A program made the position numbers and the translations under genes. This document shows positions 26,338 through 36,738 of a DNA stretch of 64,000 nucleotides, piece by piece (positions within the stretch are counted from its first letter, which is position 1; each line of letters starts with the position of its first letter). Below the pieces are notes generated by a model. That model ran no database searches. It was not told the DNA's origin and saw only the letters and a program-made list of their open reading frames with translations. The stretch comes from Nematostella vectensis (lineage: Eukaryota > Cnidaria > Anthozoa > Actiniaria > Edwardsiidae): assembly GCF_932526225.1 (NCBI RefSeq), contig NC_064046.1, positions 5,505,306 through 5,569,305 on the forward strand. Reading direction: 5' to 3'.

Positions 26338-26410
26338 GGCCTTGTGGCCCAATGGATAAGGCGACTGACTACGGATCAGGAGATTCTAGGTTCGATTCCT
26401 GGCAGGATCG
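26338..26410 (+). tRNA. tRNA-Arg(ACG), class D/J
   Basis: Deleted spacer; GGCGACTG (C27A) opens the first anticodon-stem pair. Confidence 0.5.
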
Positions 26411-26492
26411 CTGATTTTTGCTTCCTTCTTCTTAATCGTGATAATTTTGTTTGCTCTTCGTCTTTTCTATGATGTAGTGTATAATTTTCCTT

Positions 26493-26727
26493 ATTCGAGT
26501 CCCGGCAGGGTCCATGTCTTTGCATAATATTTGATGTTAACGCTATTTGTTTCACGCGAGGTGATTTACTTATTCCAAAATTACAACATTAATCTCAGCC
26601 CTGTGGCCCAATATAAACGACGCCTGACTACGGATCAGGAGATTCCGTAACATCAGCCCTATGGCCCAATGGATAAGTCGCCTGAATAGGGATCAGGAGA
26701 TTCGAGGTTAGAGTCCTGGCAGGGTCT
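26493..26727 (+). repeat. fossil tRNA island 17
   Basis: Truncated tRNA 26597-26646, AGG unit 26655-26727 with T-loop TTAGAGT. Confidence 0.85.
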
Positions 26728-26838
26728 CTGATTTTTTCTTCCTTCTTTTCTATCCTGATCCTTGGCATAATAATTTTACTCCTGGCGATTTGCTTCTGTC
26801 AATGTGACGTACTAAGTTCGAAATACTACTTTAACGTT

Positions 26839-26911
26839 GGCCTTGTGGCCCAATGGATAAGGCGCCTGACTACGGATCAGGAGATTCCAGGTTTGAGTCC
26901 TGGCAGGGTCG
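26839..26911 (+). tRNA. tRNA-Arg(ACG), class F
   Basis: C56U; preceded by AACGTT. Confidence 0.55.
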
Positions 26912-26993
26912 CTGATTTTTGCCTACTTCTTTTGAATCGCCGAATTGCGTCTGCCAACGTAATGTACTATATTCTAAATTCTACGTCAACATC

Positions 26994-27066
26994 GGCCTTG
27001 AGGCCCAATGGATAAGGCGCCTGACTACGGATCAGGAGATTCCAGGTTCGAGTCCTGGCAGGGTCG
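26994..27066 (+). tRNA. tRNA-Arg(ACG), class E
   Basis: A8 only. Confidence 0.65.
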
Positions 27067-27129
27067 CTGATTTTTGCCTCCTTCTTTTGAATCGGCGAAT
27101 TGCGTCTGCCAACGTAATGTACTAAAATC

Positions 27130-27202
27130 GGCCTTGTGGCCCAATGGATAAGGCGCCTGACTACGGATCAGGAGATTCTAGGTTCGATTCCTGGCAGGAT
27201 CG
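27130..27202 (+). tRNA. tRNA-Arg(ACG), class D/J
   Basis: Deleted spacer; GATCG end. Confidence 0.55.
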
Positions 27203-27284
27203 CTGATTTTTGCTTCCTTCTTCTTAATCGTGATAATTTTGTTTGCTCTTTGTCCTTTCTATGATGTAGTGTATAATTTTCCTT

Positions 27285-27519
27285 ATTCGAGTCCCGGCAG
27301 GGTCCATGTCTTTGCATAATATTTGATGTTAACGCTATTTGTTTCACGCGAGGTGATTTACTTATTCCAAAATTACAACATCAATCTCAGCCCTGTGGCC
27401 CAATATAAACGACGCCTGACTACGGATCAGGAGATTCCGTAACATCAGCCCTATGGCCCAATGGATAAGTCGCCTGAATAGGGATCAGGAGATTCGAGGT
27501 TAGAGTCCTGGCAGGGTCT
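27285..27519 (+). repeat. fossil tRNA island 18
   Basis: Truncated tRNA 27389-27438, AGG unit 27447-27519. Only about 790 bp after the previous island. Confidence 0.85.
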
Positions 27520-27630
27520 CTGATTTTTTCTTCCTTCTTTTCTATCCTGATCCTTGGCATAATAATTTTACTCCTGGCGATTTGCTTCTGTCAATGTGAC
27601 GTACTAAGTTCGAAATACTACTTTAACGTC

Positions 27631-27703
27631 GGCCTTGTGGCCCAATGGATAAGGCGCCTGACTACGGATCAGGAGATTCGAGGTTAGAGTCGTGGCAGGG
27701 TCT
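27631..27703 (+). pseudogene. tRNA-Arg(ACG)-like, class B
   Basis: Broken T-arm, U73. Confidence 0.65.
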
Positions 27704-27814
27704 CTGATTTTTAATTCCTTCTTTTCTATCCTGATCCTTGGCATAAAAATTTTACTCCTGGCGATTTGCGTCTGCCAATGGGACGTACTAAGTTCGAGAA
27801 TTTACTTCAACGTC

Positions 27815-27887
27815 GGCCTTGTGGCCCAATGGATAAGGCGCCTGACCTCGGATCAGGAGATTCCAGGTTCGAGTGCTGGCAGGGTCG
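27815..27887 (+). tRNA. tRNA-Arg(TCG), class S
   Basis: C33 with G53/G61 mismatch. Confidence 0.45.
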
Positions 27888-27969
27888 CTGATTTTTGCCT
27901 CGTTCTTTTGAATCGACGATTTGCTTCTGCCAACGTGATGTACTAAGTTCGAAATACTATGTCAACGTC

Positions 27970-28042
27970 GGCCTTGTGGCCCAATGGATAAGGCGCCTGA
28001 CTACGGATCAGGAGATTCCAGGTTCGAGTCCTGGCAGGGTCG
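27970..28042 (+). tRNA. tRNA-Arg(ACG), class C
   Basis: Exact consensus. Confidence 0.92.
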
Positions 28043-28124
28043 CTGATTTTTGACTCCTTCTTTTGAATCGGCGAATTGCGTCTGCCAACGTAATGTACTA
28101 TATTCGAAATTCTACGTCAACATC

Positions 28125-28197
28125 GGCCTTGAGGCCCAATGGATAAGGCGCCTGACTACGGATCAGGAGATTCCAGGTTCGAGTCCTGGCAGGGTCG
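28125..28197 (+). tRNA. tRNA-Arg(ACG), class E
   Basis: A8 only. Confidence 0.65.
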
Positions 28198-28280
28198 CTG
28201 ATTTTTTAACTCGTTCTTTTGAATCGGCGATTTGCGTCTGCCAACGTGATGTACTAAGTTCGAAATACTATGTCAACATC

Positions 28281-28351
28281 GGCCTTGTGGCCCAATGGAT
28301 AAGGCGCCTGACTAAGGATCAGGAGATTCCAGGTTCGAGTTGGCAGGGTCG
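28281..28351 (+). pseudogene. tRNA-like (AAG), class K, T-stem deletion
   Basis: 71 nt: two bases are missing from the 3' T-stem (GAGTTGGC for GAGTCCTGGC). The same deletion is at 49452 but not in the tandem-duplicate partner at 34660. Confidence 0.7.
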
Positions 28352-28434
28352 CTGATTTTTTTACTCGTTCTTTTGAATCGGCGATTTGCTTCTGCCAACG
28401 TGATGTACTAAGTTCGAAATACTATGTCAACGTC

Positions 28435-28507
28435 GGCCTTGTGGCCCAATGGATATGGCGTCTGACTACGGATCAGGAGATTCCAGGTTCGAGTCCTGGC
28501 AGGGTCG
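28435..28507 (+). tRNA. tRNA-Arg(ACG), class W
   Basis: A22U and C27U only. Confidence 0.65.
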
Positions 28508-28570
28508 CTGATTTTTGCCTCCTTCTTTTGAATCGGCGAATTGCGTCTGCCAACGTAATGTACTAAAATC

Positions 28571-28643
28571 GGCCTTGTGGCCCAATGGATAAGGCGCCTG
28601 ACTACGGATCAGGAGATTCTAGGTTCGATTCCTGGCAGGATCG
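28571..28643 (+). tRNA. tRNA-Arg(ACG), class D/J
   Basis: Deleted spacer; GATCG end. Confidence 0.55.
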
Positions 28644-28725
28644 CTGATTTTTGCTTCCTTCTTCTTAATCGTGATAATTTTGTTTGCTCTTCGTCTTTTC
28701 TATGATGTAGTGTATAATTTTCCTT

Positions 28726-28960
28726 ATTCGAGTCCCGGCAGGGTCCTTGTCTTTGCATAATATTTGATGTTAACGCTATTTGTTTCACGCGAGGTGATTT
28801 ACTTATTCCAAAATTACAACATTAATCTCAGCCCTGTGGCCCAATATAAACGACGCCTGACTACGGATCAGGAGATTCCGTAACATCAGCCCTATGGCCC
28901 AATGGATAAGTCGCCTGAATAGGGATCAGGAGATTCGAGGTTAGAGTCCTGGCAGGGTCT
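28726..28960 (+). repeat. fossil tRNA island 19
   Basis: Truncated tRNA 28830-28879, AGG unit 28888-28960. Spacer reads GGTCCTTGTC, shared with the islands at 35107 and 49897. Confidence 0.85.
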
Positions 28961-29071
28961 CTGATTTTTTCTTCCTTCTTTTCTATCCTGATCCTTGGCA
29001 TAATAATTTTACTCCTGGCGATTTGCTTGTGTCAATGTGACGTACTAAGTTCGAAATACTACTTTAACGTC

Positions 29072-29144
29072 GGCCTTGTGGCCCAATGGATAAGGCGCCT
29101 GACTACGGATCAGGAGATTCCAGGTTTGAGTCCTGGCAGGGTCG
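29072..29144 (+). tRNA. tRNA-Arg(ACG), class F
   Basis: C56U. Confidence 0.55.
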
Positions 29145-29226
29145 CTGATTTTTGCCTACTTCTTTTGAATCGCCGAATTGCGTCTGCCAACGTAATGTAC
29201 TATATTCGAAATTCTACGTCAACATC

Positions 29227-29299
29227 GGCCTTGAGGCCCAATGGATAAGGCGCCTGACTACGGATCAGGAGATTCCAGGTTCGAGTCCTGGCAGGGTCG
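29227..29299 (+). tRNA. tRNA-Arg(ACG), class E
   Basis: A8 only. Confidence 0.65.
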
Positions 29300-29362
29300 C
29301 TGATTTTTGCCTCCTTCTTTTGAATCGGCGAATTGCGTCTGCCAACGTAATGTACTAAAATC

Positions 29363-29435
29363 GGCCTTGTGGCCCAATGGATAAGGCGCCTGACTACGGA
29401 TCAGGAGATTCTAGGTTCGATTCCTGGCAGGATCG
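29363..29435 (+). tRNA. tRNA-Arg(ACG), class D/J
   Basis: Deleted spacer; GATCG end. Confidence 0.55.
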
Positions 29436-29517
29436 CTGATTTTTGCTTCCTTCTTCTTAATCGTGATAATTTTGTTTGCTCTTCGTCTTTTCTATGATGT
29501 AGTGTATAATTTTCCTT

Positions 29518-29752
29518 ATTCGAGTCCCGGCAGGGTCCATGTCTTTGCATAATATTTGATGTTAACGCTATTTGTTTCACGCGAGGTGATTTACTTATTC
29601 CAAAATTACAACATCAATCTCAGCCCTGTGGCCCAATATAAACGACGCCTGACTACGGATCAGGAGATTCCGTAACATCAGCCCTATGGCCCAATGGATA
29701 AGTCGCCTGAATAGGGATCAGGAGATTCGAGGTTAGAGTCCTGGCAGGGTCT
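29518..29752 (+). repeat. fossil tRNA island 20
   Basis: Truncated tRNA 29622-29671, AGG unit 29680-29752. Confidence 0.85.
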
Positions 29753-29863
29753 CTGATTTTTTCTTCCTTCTTTTCTATCCTGATCCTTGGCATAATAATT
29801 TTACTCCTGGCGATTTGCTTCTGTCAATGTGACGTACTAAGTTCGAAATACTACTTTAACGTC

Positions 29864-29936
29864 GGCCTTGTGGCCCAATGGATAAGGCGCCTGACTACGG
29901 ATCAGGAGATTCGAGGTTAGAGTCATGGCAGGGTCT
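29864..29936 (+). pseudogene. tRNA-Arg(ACG)-like, class B
   Basis: Broken T-arm (GAGTCATGG), U73. Confidence 0.65.
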
Positions 29937-30047
29937 CTGATTTTTAATTCCTTCTTTTCTATCCTGATCCTTGGCATAAAAATTTTACTCCTGGCGATTT
30001 GCGTCTGCCAATGGGACGTACTAAGTTCGAGAATTTACTTCAACGTC

Positions 30048-30120
30048 GGCCTTGTGGCCCAATGGATAAGGCGCCTGACCTCGGATCAGGAGATTTCACG
30101 TTCGAGTGATGGCAGGGTCG
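30048..30120 (+). pseudogene. tRNA-Arg(TCG)-like, class S
   Basis: C33; T-arm reads TTTCACGTTCGAGTGATGG with several lost pairs. Confidence 0.6.
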
Positions 30121-30202
30121 CTGATTTTTGCCTTGTTCTTTTGAATCGGCGATTTGCGTCTGCCAACGTGATGTACTAAGTTCGAAATACTACGTCAACG
30201 TC

Positions 30203-30275
30203 GGCCTTGTGGCCCAATAGATAAGGCGCCTGACTACGGATCAGGAGATTCCAGGTTCGAGTCCTGGCAGGGTCG
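30203..30275 (+). tRNA. tRNA-Arg(ACG), class Q
   Basis: G18A only. Confidence 0.55.
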
Positions 30276-30357
30276 CTGATTTTTGCCTCCTTCTTTTGAA
30301 TCGGCGAATTGCGTCTGCCAACGTAATGTACTTTATTCGAAATTCTACGTCAACATC

Positions 30358-30430
30358 GGCCTTGTGGCCCAATGGATAAGGCGCCTGACTACGGATCAGG
30401 AGATTCCAGGTTCGAGTCCTGGCAGGGTCG
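30358..30430 (+). tRNA. tRNA-Arg(ACG), class C
   Basis: Exact consensus, upstream region reads CTTTATTCG. It lies at the junction of the 6.38-kb duplication. Confidence 0.9.
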
Positions 30431-30513
30431 CTGATTTTTTTACTCGTTCTTTTGAATCGGCGATTTGCGTCTGCCAACGTGATGTACTAAGTTCGAAATA
30501 CTATGTCAACATC

Positions 30514-30586
30514 GGCCTTGTGGCCCAATGGATAAGGCGCCTGACTAAGGATCAGGAGATTCCAGGTTCGAGTCCTGGCAGGGTCG
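30514..30586 (+). tRNA. tRNA-like (AAG), class K
   Basis: C35A only. Confidence 0.6.
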
Positions 30587-30669
30587 CTGATTTTTTTACT
30601 CGTTCTTTTGAATCGGCGATTTGCTTCTGCCAACGTGATACACTAAGTTCGAAATACTATGTCAACGTC

Positions 30670-30742
30670 GGCCTTGTGGCCCAATGGATATGGCGTCTGA
30701 CTACGGATCAGGAGATTCCAGGTTCGAGTCCTGGCAGGGTCG
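30670..30742 (+). tRNA. tRNA-Arg(ACG), class W
   Basis: A22U and C27U only. Confidence 0.65.
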
Positions 30743-30805
30743 CTGATTTTTGCCTCCTTCTTTTGAATCGGCGAATTGCGTCTGCCAACGTAATGTACTA
30801 AAATC

Positions 30806-30878
30806 GGCCTTGTGGCCCAATGGATAAGGCGCCTGACTACGGATCAGGAGATTCCAGCTTCGAGTCCTGGCAGGGTCG
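30806..30878 (+). tRNA. tRNA-Arg(ACG), class D
   Basis: Deleted spacer; G53C. Confidence 0.5.
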
Positions 30879-30961
30879 CTGATTTTTTTACTCGTTCTTT
30901 TGAATCGGCGATTTGCTTCTGCCAACGTGATGTACTAAGTTCGAAATACTATGTCAACGTC

Positions 30962-31034
30962 GGCCTTGTGGCCCAATGGATATGGCGTCTGACCACGGAT
31001 CAGGAGATTCCAGGTTCGAGTCCTGGCAGGGTCG
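30962..31034 (+). tRNA. tRNA-Arg(ACG), class W
   Basis: A22U, C27U and C33. Confidence 0.5.
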
Positions 31035-31116
31035 CTGATTTTTGCCTCGTTCTTTTGAATCGGCGATTTGCGTCTGCCAACGTGATGTACTAAGTTCGAA
31101 ATACTACGTCAATGTC

Positions 31117-31189
31117 GGCCTTGTGGCCCAATGGATAAGGCGCCTGACTACGGATCAGGAGATTCCAGGTTCGAGTCCTGGCAGGGTCG
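31117..31189 (+). tRNA. tRNA-Arg(ACG), class C
   Basis: Exact consensus. Confidence 0.92.
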
Positions 31190-31271
31190 CTGATTTTTGC
31201 CTACTTCTTTTGAATCGCCGAATTGCGTCTGCCAATGTAATGTACTATATTCGAAATTCTACGTCAACATC

Positions 31272-31344
31272 GGCCTTGTTGCCCAATGGATAAGGCGCCT
31301 GACTACGGATCAGGAGATTCTAGGTTCGATTCCTGGCAGGATCG
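31272..31344 (+). tRNA. tRNA-Arg(ACG), class J
   Basis: G9U, GATCG end. Confidence 0.6.
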
Positions 31345-31426
31345 CTGATTTTTGCTTCCTTCTTCTTAATCGTGATAATTTTGTTTGCTGTTCGTCTTTT
31401 CTATGATGTAGTGTATAATTTTCCTT

Positions 31427-31661
31427 ATTCGAGTCCCGGCAGGGTCCATGTCTTTGCATAATATTTGATGTTAACGCTATTTGTTTCACGCGAGGTGATT
31501 TACTTATTCCAAAATTACAACATTAATCTCAGCCCTGTGGCCCAATATAAACGACGCCTGACTACGGATCAGGAGATTCCGTAACATCAGCCCTATGGCC
31601 CAATGGATAAGTCGCCTGAATAGGGATCAGGAAATTCGAGGTTAAAGTCCTGGCAGGGTCT
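31427..31661 (+). repeat. fossil tRNA island 21
   Basis: Truncated tRNA 31531-31580, AGG unit 31589-31661 with CAGGAAATTC as in island 16. Confidence 0.85.
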
Positions 31662-31772
31662 CTGATTTTTGCTTCCTTCTTCTCTATCCTGATCCTTGGC
31701 ATAATAATTTTACTCCTGGCGATTTGCGTCTGGCAATGTGACGTACTAAGTTGGAGATACTACTTTAACGTC

Positions 31773-31845
31773 GGCCTTGTGGCCCAATGGATAAGGCGCC
31801 TGACTAAGGATCAGGAGATTCCAGGTTCGAGTCCTGGCAGGGTCT
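31773..31845 (+). tRNA. tRNA-like (AAG), class K/L
   Basis: C35A and U73. Confidence 0.5.
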
Positions 31846-31956
31846 CTGATTTTTGCTTCCTTCTTTTCTATCCTGATCCTTGGCATAAAAATTTTACTCC
31901 TGGCGATTTGCGTCTGCCAATGGGACGTACTAAGTTCGAGAATTTACTTCAACGTC

Positions 31957-32029
31957 GGCCTTGTGGCCCAATGGATAAGGCGCCTGACCTCGGATCAGGA
32001 GATTCCAGGTTCGAGTGCTGGCAGGGTCG
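31957..32029 (+). tRNA. tRNA-Arg(TCG), class S
   Basis: C33 with G53/G61 mismatch. Confidence 0.45.
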
Positions 32030-32111
32030 CTGATTTTTGCCTCGTTCTTTTGAATCGACGATTTGCGTCTGCCAACGTGATGTACTAAGTTCGAAATACT
32101 ATGTCAACGTC

Positions 32112-32184
32112 GGCCTTGTGGCCCAATGGATAAGGCGCCTGACTACGGATCAGGAGATTCCAGGTTCGAGTCCTGGCAGGGTCG
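32112..32184 (+). tRNA. tRNA-Arg(ACG), class C
   Basis: Exact consensus. Confidence 0.92.
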
Positions 32185-32266
32185 CTGATTTTTGACTCCT
32201 TCTTTTGAATCGGCGAATTGCGTCTGCCAACGTAATGTACTATATTCGAAATTCTACGTCAACATC

Positions 32267-32339
32267 GGCCTTGAGGCCCAATGGATAAGGCGCCTGACTA
32301 CGGATCAGGAGATTCCAGGTTCGAGTCCTGGCAGGGTCG
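32267..32339 (+). tRNA. tRNA-Arg(ACG), class E
   Basis: A8 only. Confidence 0.65.
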
Positions 32340-32422
32340 CTGATTTTTTAACTCGTTCTTTTGAATCGGCGATTTGCGTCTGCCAACGTGATGTACTAAG
32401 TTCGAAATACTATGTCAACATC

Positions 32423-32495
32423 GGCCTTGTGGCCCAATGGATAAGGCGCCTGACTAAGGATCAGGAGATTCCAGGTTCGAGTCCTGGCAGGGTCG
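32423..32495 (+). tRNA. tRNA-like (AAG), class K
   Basis: C35A only. Confidence 0.6.
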
Positions 32496-32580
32496 CTTAT
32501 TTTTTATTACTCGTTCTTTTGAATCGGCGATTTGCTTCTGCCAACGTGATGTACTAAGTTCGAAATACTATGTCAACGTC

Positions 32581-32653
32581 GGCCTTGTGGCCCAATGGAT
32601 ATGGCGTCTGACTACGGATCAGGAGATTCCAGGTTCGAGTCCTTGCAGGGTCG
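32581..32653 (+). tRNA. tRNA-Arg(ACG), class W
   Basis: A22U, C27U and G64U. Confidence 0.55.
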
Positions 32654-32716
32654 CTGATTTTTGCCTCCTTCTTTTGAATCGGCGAATTGCGTCTGCCAAC
32701 GTAATGTACTAAAATC

Positions 32717-32789
32717 GGCCTTGTGGCCCAATGGATAAGGCGACTGACTACGGATCAGGAGATTCTAGGTTCGATTCCTGGCAGGATCG
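32717..32789 (+). tRNA. tRNA-Arg(ACG), class D/J
   Basis: Deleted spacer; C27A. Confidence 0.5.
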
Positions 32790-32871
32790 CTGATTTTTGC
32801 TTCCTTCTTCTTAATCGTGATAATTTTGTTTGCTCTTCGTCTTTTCTATGATGTAGTGTATAATTTTCCTT

Positions 32872-33106
32872 ATTCGAGTCCCGGCAGGGTCCATGTCTTT
32901 GCATAATATTTGATGTTAACGCTATTTGTTTCACGCGAGGTGATTTACTTATTCCAAAATTACAACATTAATCTCAGCCCTGTGGCCCAATATAAACGAC
33001 GCCTGACTACGGATCAGGAGATTCCGTAACATCAGCCCTATGGCCCAATGGATAAGTCGCCTGAATAGGGATCAGGAGATTCGAGGTTAGAGTCCTGGCA
33101 GGGTCT
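32872..33106 (+). repeat. fossil tRNA island 22
   Basis: Truncated tRNA 32976-33025, AGG unit 33034-33106. Confidence 0.85.
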
Positions 33107-33217
33107 CTGATTTTTTCTTCCTTCTTTTCTATCCTGATCCTTGGCATAATAATTTTACTCCTGGCGATTTGCTTCTGTCAATGTGACGTACTAAGTTCGA
33201 AATACTACTTTAACGTT

Positions 33218-33290
33218 GGCCTTGTGGCCCAATGGATAAGGCGCCTGACTACGGATCAGGAGATTCCAGGTTTGAGTCCTGGCAGGGTCG
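33218..33290 (+). tRNA. tRNA-Arg(ACG), class F
   Basis: C56U. Confidence 0.55.
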
Positions 33291-33372
33291 CTGATTTTTG
33301 CCTACTTCTTTTGAATCGCCGAATTGCGTCTGCCAACGTAATGTACTATATTCTAAATTCTACGTCAACATC

Positions 33373-33445
33373 GGCCTTGAGGCCCAATGGATAAGGCGCC
33401 TGACTACGGATCAGGAGATTCCAGGTTCGAGTCCTGGCAGGGTCG
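33373..33445 (+). tRNA. tRNA-Arg(ACG), class E
   Basis: A8 only. Confidence 0.65.
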
Positions 33446-33508
33446 CTGATTTTTGCCTCCTTCTTTTGAATCGGCGAATTGCGTCTGCCAACGTAATGTA
33501 CTAAAATC

Positions 33509-33581
33509 GGCCTTGTGGCCCAATGGATAAGGCGCCTGACTACGGATCAGGAGATTCTAGGTTCGATTCCTGGCAGGATCG
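33509..33581 (+). tRNA. tRNA-Arg(ACG), class D/J
   Basis: Deleted spacer; GATCG end. Confidence 0.55.
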
Positions 33582-33663
33582 CTGATTTTTGCTTCCTTCT
33601 TCTTAATCGTGATAATTTTGTTTGCTCTTCGTCCTTTCTATGATGTAGTGTATAATTTTCCTT

Positions 33664-33898
33664 ATTCGAGTCCCGGCAGGGTCCATGTCTTTGCATAATA
33701 TTTGATGTTAACGCTATTTGTTTCACGCGAGGTGATTTACTTATTCCAAAATTACAACATCAATCTCAGCCCTGTGGCCCAATATAAACGACGCCTGACT
33801 ACGGATCAGGAGATTCCGTAACATCAGCCCTATGGCCCAATGGATAAGTCGCCTGAATAGGGATCAGGAGATTCGAGGTTAGAGTCCTGGCAGGGTCT
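33664..33898 (+). repeat. fossil tRNA island 23
   Basis: Truncated tRNA 33768-33817, AGG unit 33826-33898. Confidence 0.85.
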
Positions 33899-34009
33899 CT
33901 GACTTTTTCTTCCTTCTTTTCTATCCTGATCCTTGGCATAATAATTTTACTCCTGGCGATTTGCTTCTGTCAATGTGACGTACTAAGTTCGAAATACTAC
34001 TTTAACGTT

Positions 34010-34082
34010 GGCCTTGTGGCCCAATGGATAAGGCGCCTGACTACGGATCAGGAGATTCGAGGTTAGAGTCGTGGCAGGGTCT
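34010..34082 (+). pseudogene. tRNA-Arg(ACG)-like, class B
   Basis: Broken T-arm, U73. Confidence 0.65.
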
Positions 34083-34193
34083 CTGATTTTTAATTCCTTC
34101 TTTTCTATCCTGATCCTTGGCATAAAAATTTTACTCCTGGCGATTTGCGTCTGCCAATGGGACGTACTAAGTTCGAGAATTTACTTCAACGTC

Positions 34194-34266
34194 GGCCTTG
34201 TGGCCCAATGGATAAGGCGCCTGACCTCGGATCAGGAGATTCCAGGTTCGAGTGCTGGCAGGGTCG
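34194..34266 (+). tRNA. tRNA-Arg(TCG), class S
   Basis: C33 with G53/G61 mismatch. Confidence 0.45.
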
Positions 34267-34348
34267 CTGATTTTTGCCTCGTTCTTTTGAATCGACGATT
34301 TGCTTCTGCCAACGTGATGTACTAAGTTCGAAATACTATGTCAACGTC

Positions 34349-34421
34349 GGCCTTGTGGCCCAATGGATAAGGCGCCTGACTACGGATCAGGAGATTCCAG
34401 GTTCGAGTCCTGGCAGGGTCG
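34349..34421 (+). tRNA. tRNA-Arg(ACG), class C
   Basis: Exact consensus. Confidence 0.92.
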
Positions 34422-34503
34422 CTGATTTTTGACTCCTTCTTTTGAATCGGCGAATTGCGTCTGCCAACGTAATGTACTATATTCGAAATTCTACGTCAAC
34501 ATC

Positions 34504-34576
34504 GGCCTTGAGGCCCAATGGATAAGGCGCCTGACTACGGATCAGGAGATTCCAGGTTCGAGTCCTGGCAGGGTCG
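34504..34576 (+). tRNA. tRNA-Arg(ACG), class E
   Basis: A8 only. Confidence 0.65.
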
Positions 34577-34659
34577 CTGATTTTTTAACTCGTTCTTTTG
34601 AATCGGCGATTTGCGTCTGCCAACGTGATGTACTAAGTTCGAAATACTATGTCAACATC

Positions 34660-34732
34660 GGCCTTGTGGCCCAATGGATAAGGCGCCTGACTAAGGATCA
34701 GGAGATTCCAGGTTTGAGTCCTGGCAGGGTCG
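34660..34732 (+). tRNA. tRNA-like (AAG), class K
   Basis: C35A and C56U. Full length, unlike its duplicate partner at 28281. Confidence 0.5.
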
Positions 34733-34815
34733 CTGATTTTTTTACTCGTTCTTTTGAATCGGCGATTTGCTTCTGCCAACGTGATGTACTAAGTTCGAAA
34801 TACTAGGTCAACGTC

Positions 34816-34888
34816 GGCCTTGTGGCCCAATGGATATGGCGTCTGACTACGGATCAGGAGATTCCAGGTTCGAGTCCTGGCAGGGTCG
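34816..34888 (+). tRNA. tRNA-Arg(ACG), class W
   Basis: A22U and C27U only. Confidence 0.65.
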
Positions 34889-34951
34889 CTGATTTTTGCC
34901 TCCTTCTTTTGAATCGGCGAATTGCGTCTGCCAACGTAATGTACTAAAATC

Positions 34952-35024
34952 GGCCTTGTGGCCCAATGGATAAGGCGCCTGACTACGGATCAGGAGATTC
35001 TAGGTTCGATTCCTGGCAGGATCG
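34952..35024 (+). tRNA. tRNA-Arg(ACG), class D/J
   Basis: Deleted spacer; GATCG end. Confidence 0.55.
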
Positions 35025-35106
35025 CTGATTTTTGCTTCCTTCTTCTTAATCGTGATAATTTTGTTTGCTCTTCGTCTTTTCTATGATGTAGTGTATAATT
35101 TTCCTT

Positions 35107-35341
35107 ATTCGAGTCCCGGCAGGGTCCTTGTCTTTGCATAATATTTGATGTTAACGCTATTTGTTTCACGCGAGGTGATTTACTTATTCCAAAATTACAA
35201 CATTAATCTCAGCCCTGTGGCCCAATATAAACGACGCCTGACTACGGATCAGGAGATTCCGTAACATCAGCCCTATGGCCCAATGGATAAGTCGCCTGAA
35301 TAGGGATCAGGAGATTCGAGGTTAGAGTCCTGGCAGGGTCT
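35107..35341 (+). repeat. fossil tRNA island 24
   Basis: Truncated tRNA 35211-35260, AGG unit 35269-35341. Confidence 0.85.
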
Positions 35342-35452
35342 CTGATTTTTTCTTCCTTCTTTTCTATCCTGATCCTTGGCATAATAATTTTACTCCTGGC
35401 GATTTGCTTGTGTCAATGTGACGTACTAAGTTCGAAATACTACTTTAACGTC

Positions 35453-35525
35453 GGCCTTGTGGCCCAATGGATAAGGCGCCTGACTACGGATCAGGAGATT
35501 CCAGGTTTGAGTCCTGGCAGGGTCG
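35453..35525 (+). tRNA. tRNA-Arg(ACG), class F
   Basis: C56U. Confidence 0.55.
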
Positions 35526-35607
35526 CTGATTTTTGCCTACTTCTTTTGAATCGCCGAATTGCGTCTGCCAACGTAATGTACTATATTCGAAATTCTACGT
35601 CAACATC

Positions 35608-35680
35608 GGCCTTGAGGCCCAATGGATAAGGCGCCTGACTACGGATCAGGAGATTCCAGGTTCGAGTCCTGGCAGGGTCG
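35608..35680 (+). tRNA. tRNA-Arg(ACG), class E
   Basis: A8 only. Confidence 0.65.
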
Positions 35681-35743
35681 CTGATTTTTGCCTCCTTCTT
35701 TTGAATCGGCGAATTGCGTCTGCCAACGTAATGTACTAAAATC

Positions 35744-35816
35744 GGCCTTGTGGCCCAATGGATAAGGCGCCTGACTACGGATCAGGAGATTCTAGGTTCG
35801 ATTCCTGGCAGGATCG
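35744..35816 (+). tRNA. tRNA-Arg(ACG), class D/J
   Basis: Deleted spacer; GATCG end. Confidence 0.55.
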
Positions 35817-35898
35817 CTGATTTTTGCTTCCTTCTTCTTAATCGTGATAATTTTGTTTGCTCTTCGTCTTTTCTATGATGTAGTGTATAATTTTCCTT

Positions 35899-36133
35899 AT
35901 TCGAGTCCCGGCAGGGTCCATGTCTTTGCATAATATTTGATGTTAACGCTATTTGTTTCACGCGAGGTGATTTACTTATTCCAAAATTACAACATCAATC
36001 TCAGCCCTGTGGCCCAATATAAACGACGCCTGACTACGGATCAGGAGATTCCGTAACATCAGCCCTATGGCCCAATGGATAAGTCGCCTGAATAGGGATC
36101 AGGAGATTCGAGGTTAGAGTCCTGGCAGGGTCT
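35899..36133 (+). repeat. fossil tRNA island 25
   Basis: Truncated tRNA 36003-36052, AGG unit 36061-36133. Confidence 0.85.
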
Positions 36134-36244
36134 CTGATTTTTTCTTCCTTCTTTTCTATCCTGATCCTTGGCATAATAATTTTACTCCTGGCGATTTGCT
36201 TCTGTCAATGTGACGTACTAAGTTCGAAATACTACTTTAACGTC

Positions 36245-36317
36245 GGCCTTGTGGCCCAATGGATAAGGCGCCTGACTACGGATCAGGAGATTCGAGGTTA
36301 GAGTCATGGCAGGGTCT
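36245..36317 (+). pseudogene. tRNA-Arg(ACG)-like, class B
   Basis: Broken T-arm (GAGTCATGG), U73. Confidence 0.65.
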
Positions 36318-36428
36318 CTGATTTTTAATTCCTTCTTTTCTATCCTGATCCTTGGCATAAAAATTTTACTCCTGGCGATTTGCGTCTGCCAATGGGACGT
36401 ACTAAGTTCGAGAATTTACTTCAACGTC

Positions 36429-36501
36429 GGCCTTGTGGCCCAATGGATAAGGCGCCTGACCTCGGATCAGGAGATTTCACGTTCGATTGATGGCAGGGTC
36501 G
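36429..36501 (+). pseudogene. tRNA-Arg(TCG)-like, class S
   Basis: C33 and a T-arm reading CACGTTCGATTGATGG. Confidence 0.6.
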
Positions 36502-36583
36502 CTGATTTTTGCCTTGTTCTTTTGAATCGGCGATTTGCGTCTGCCAACGTGATGTACTAAGTTCGAAATACTACGTCAACGTC

Positions 36584-36656
36584 GGCCTTGTGGCCCAATA
36601 GATAAGGCGCCTGACTACGGATCAGGAGATTCCAGGTTCGAGTCCTGGCAGGGTCG
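36584..36656 (+). tRNA. tRNA-Arg(ACG), class Q
   Basis: G18A only. Confidence 0.55.
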
Positions 36657-36738
36657 CTGATTTTTGCCTCCTTCTTTTGAATCGGCGAATTGCGTCTGCC
36701 AACGTAATGTACTTTATTCGAAATTCTACGTCAACATC

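Larger units (their letters stand above)
24055..30433 (+). repeat. 6379-bp tandem duplication, copy 1
   Basis: Unit order, islands and private variants match 30434-36812 with a constant shift of 6379, becoming 6381 at the far end. Shared markers include GTGATACACTAAG (24257, 30636), the TTATTTTTTATTACTCG spacer (26119, 32498) and GGCGACTG (26361, 32740). Boundaries are approximate. Confidence 0.85.
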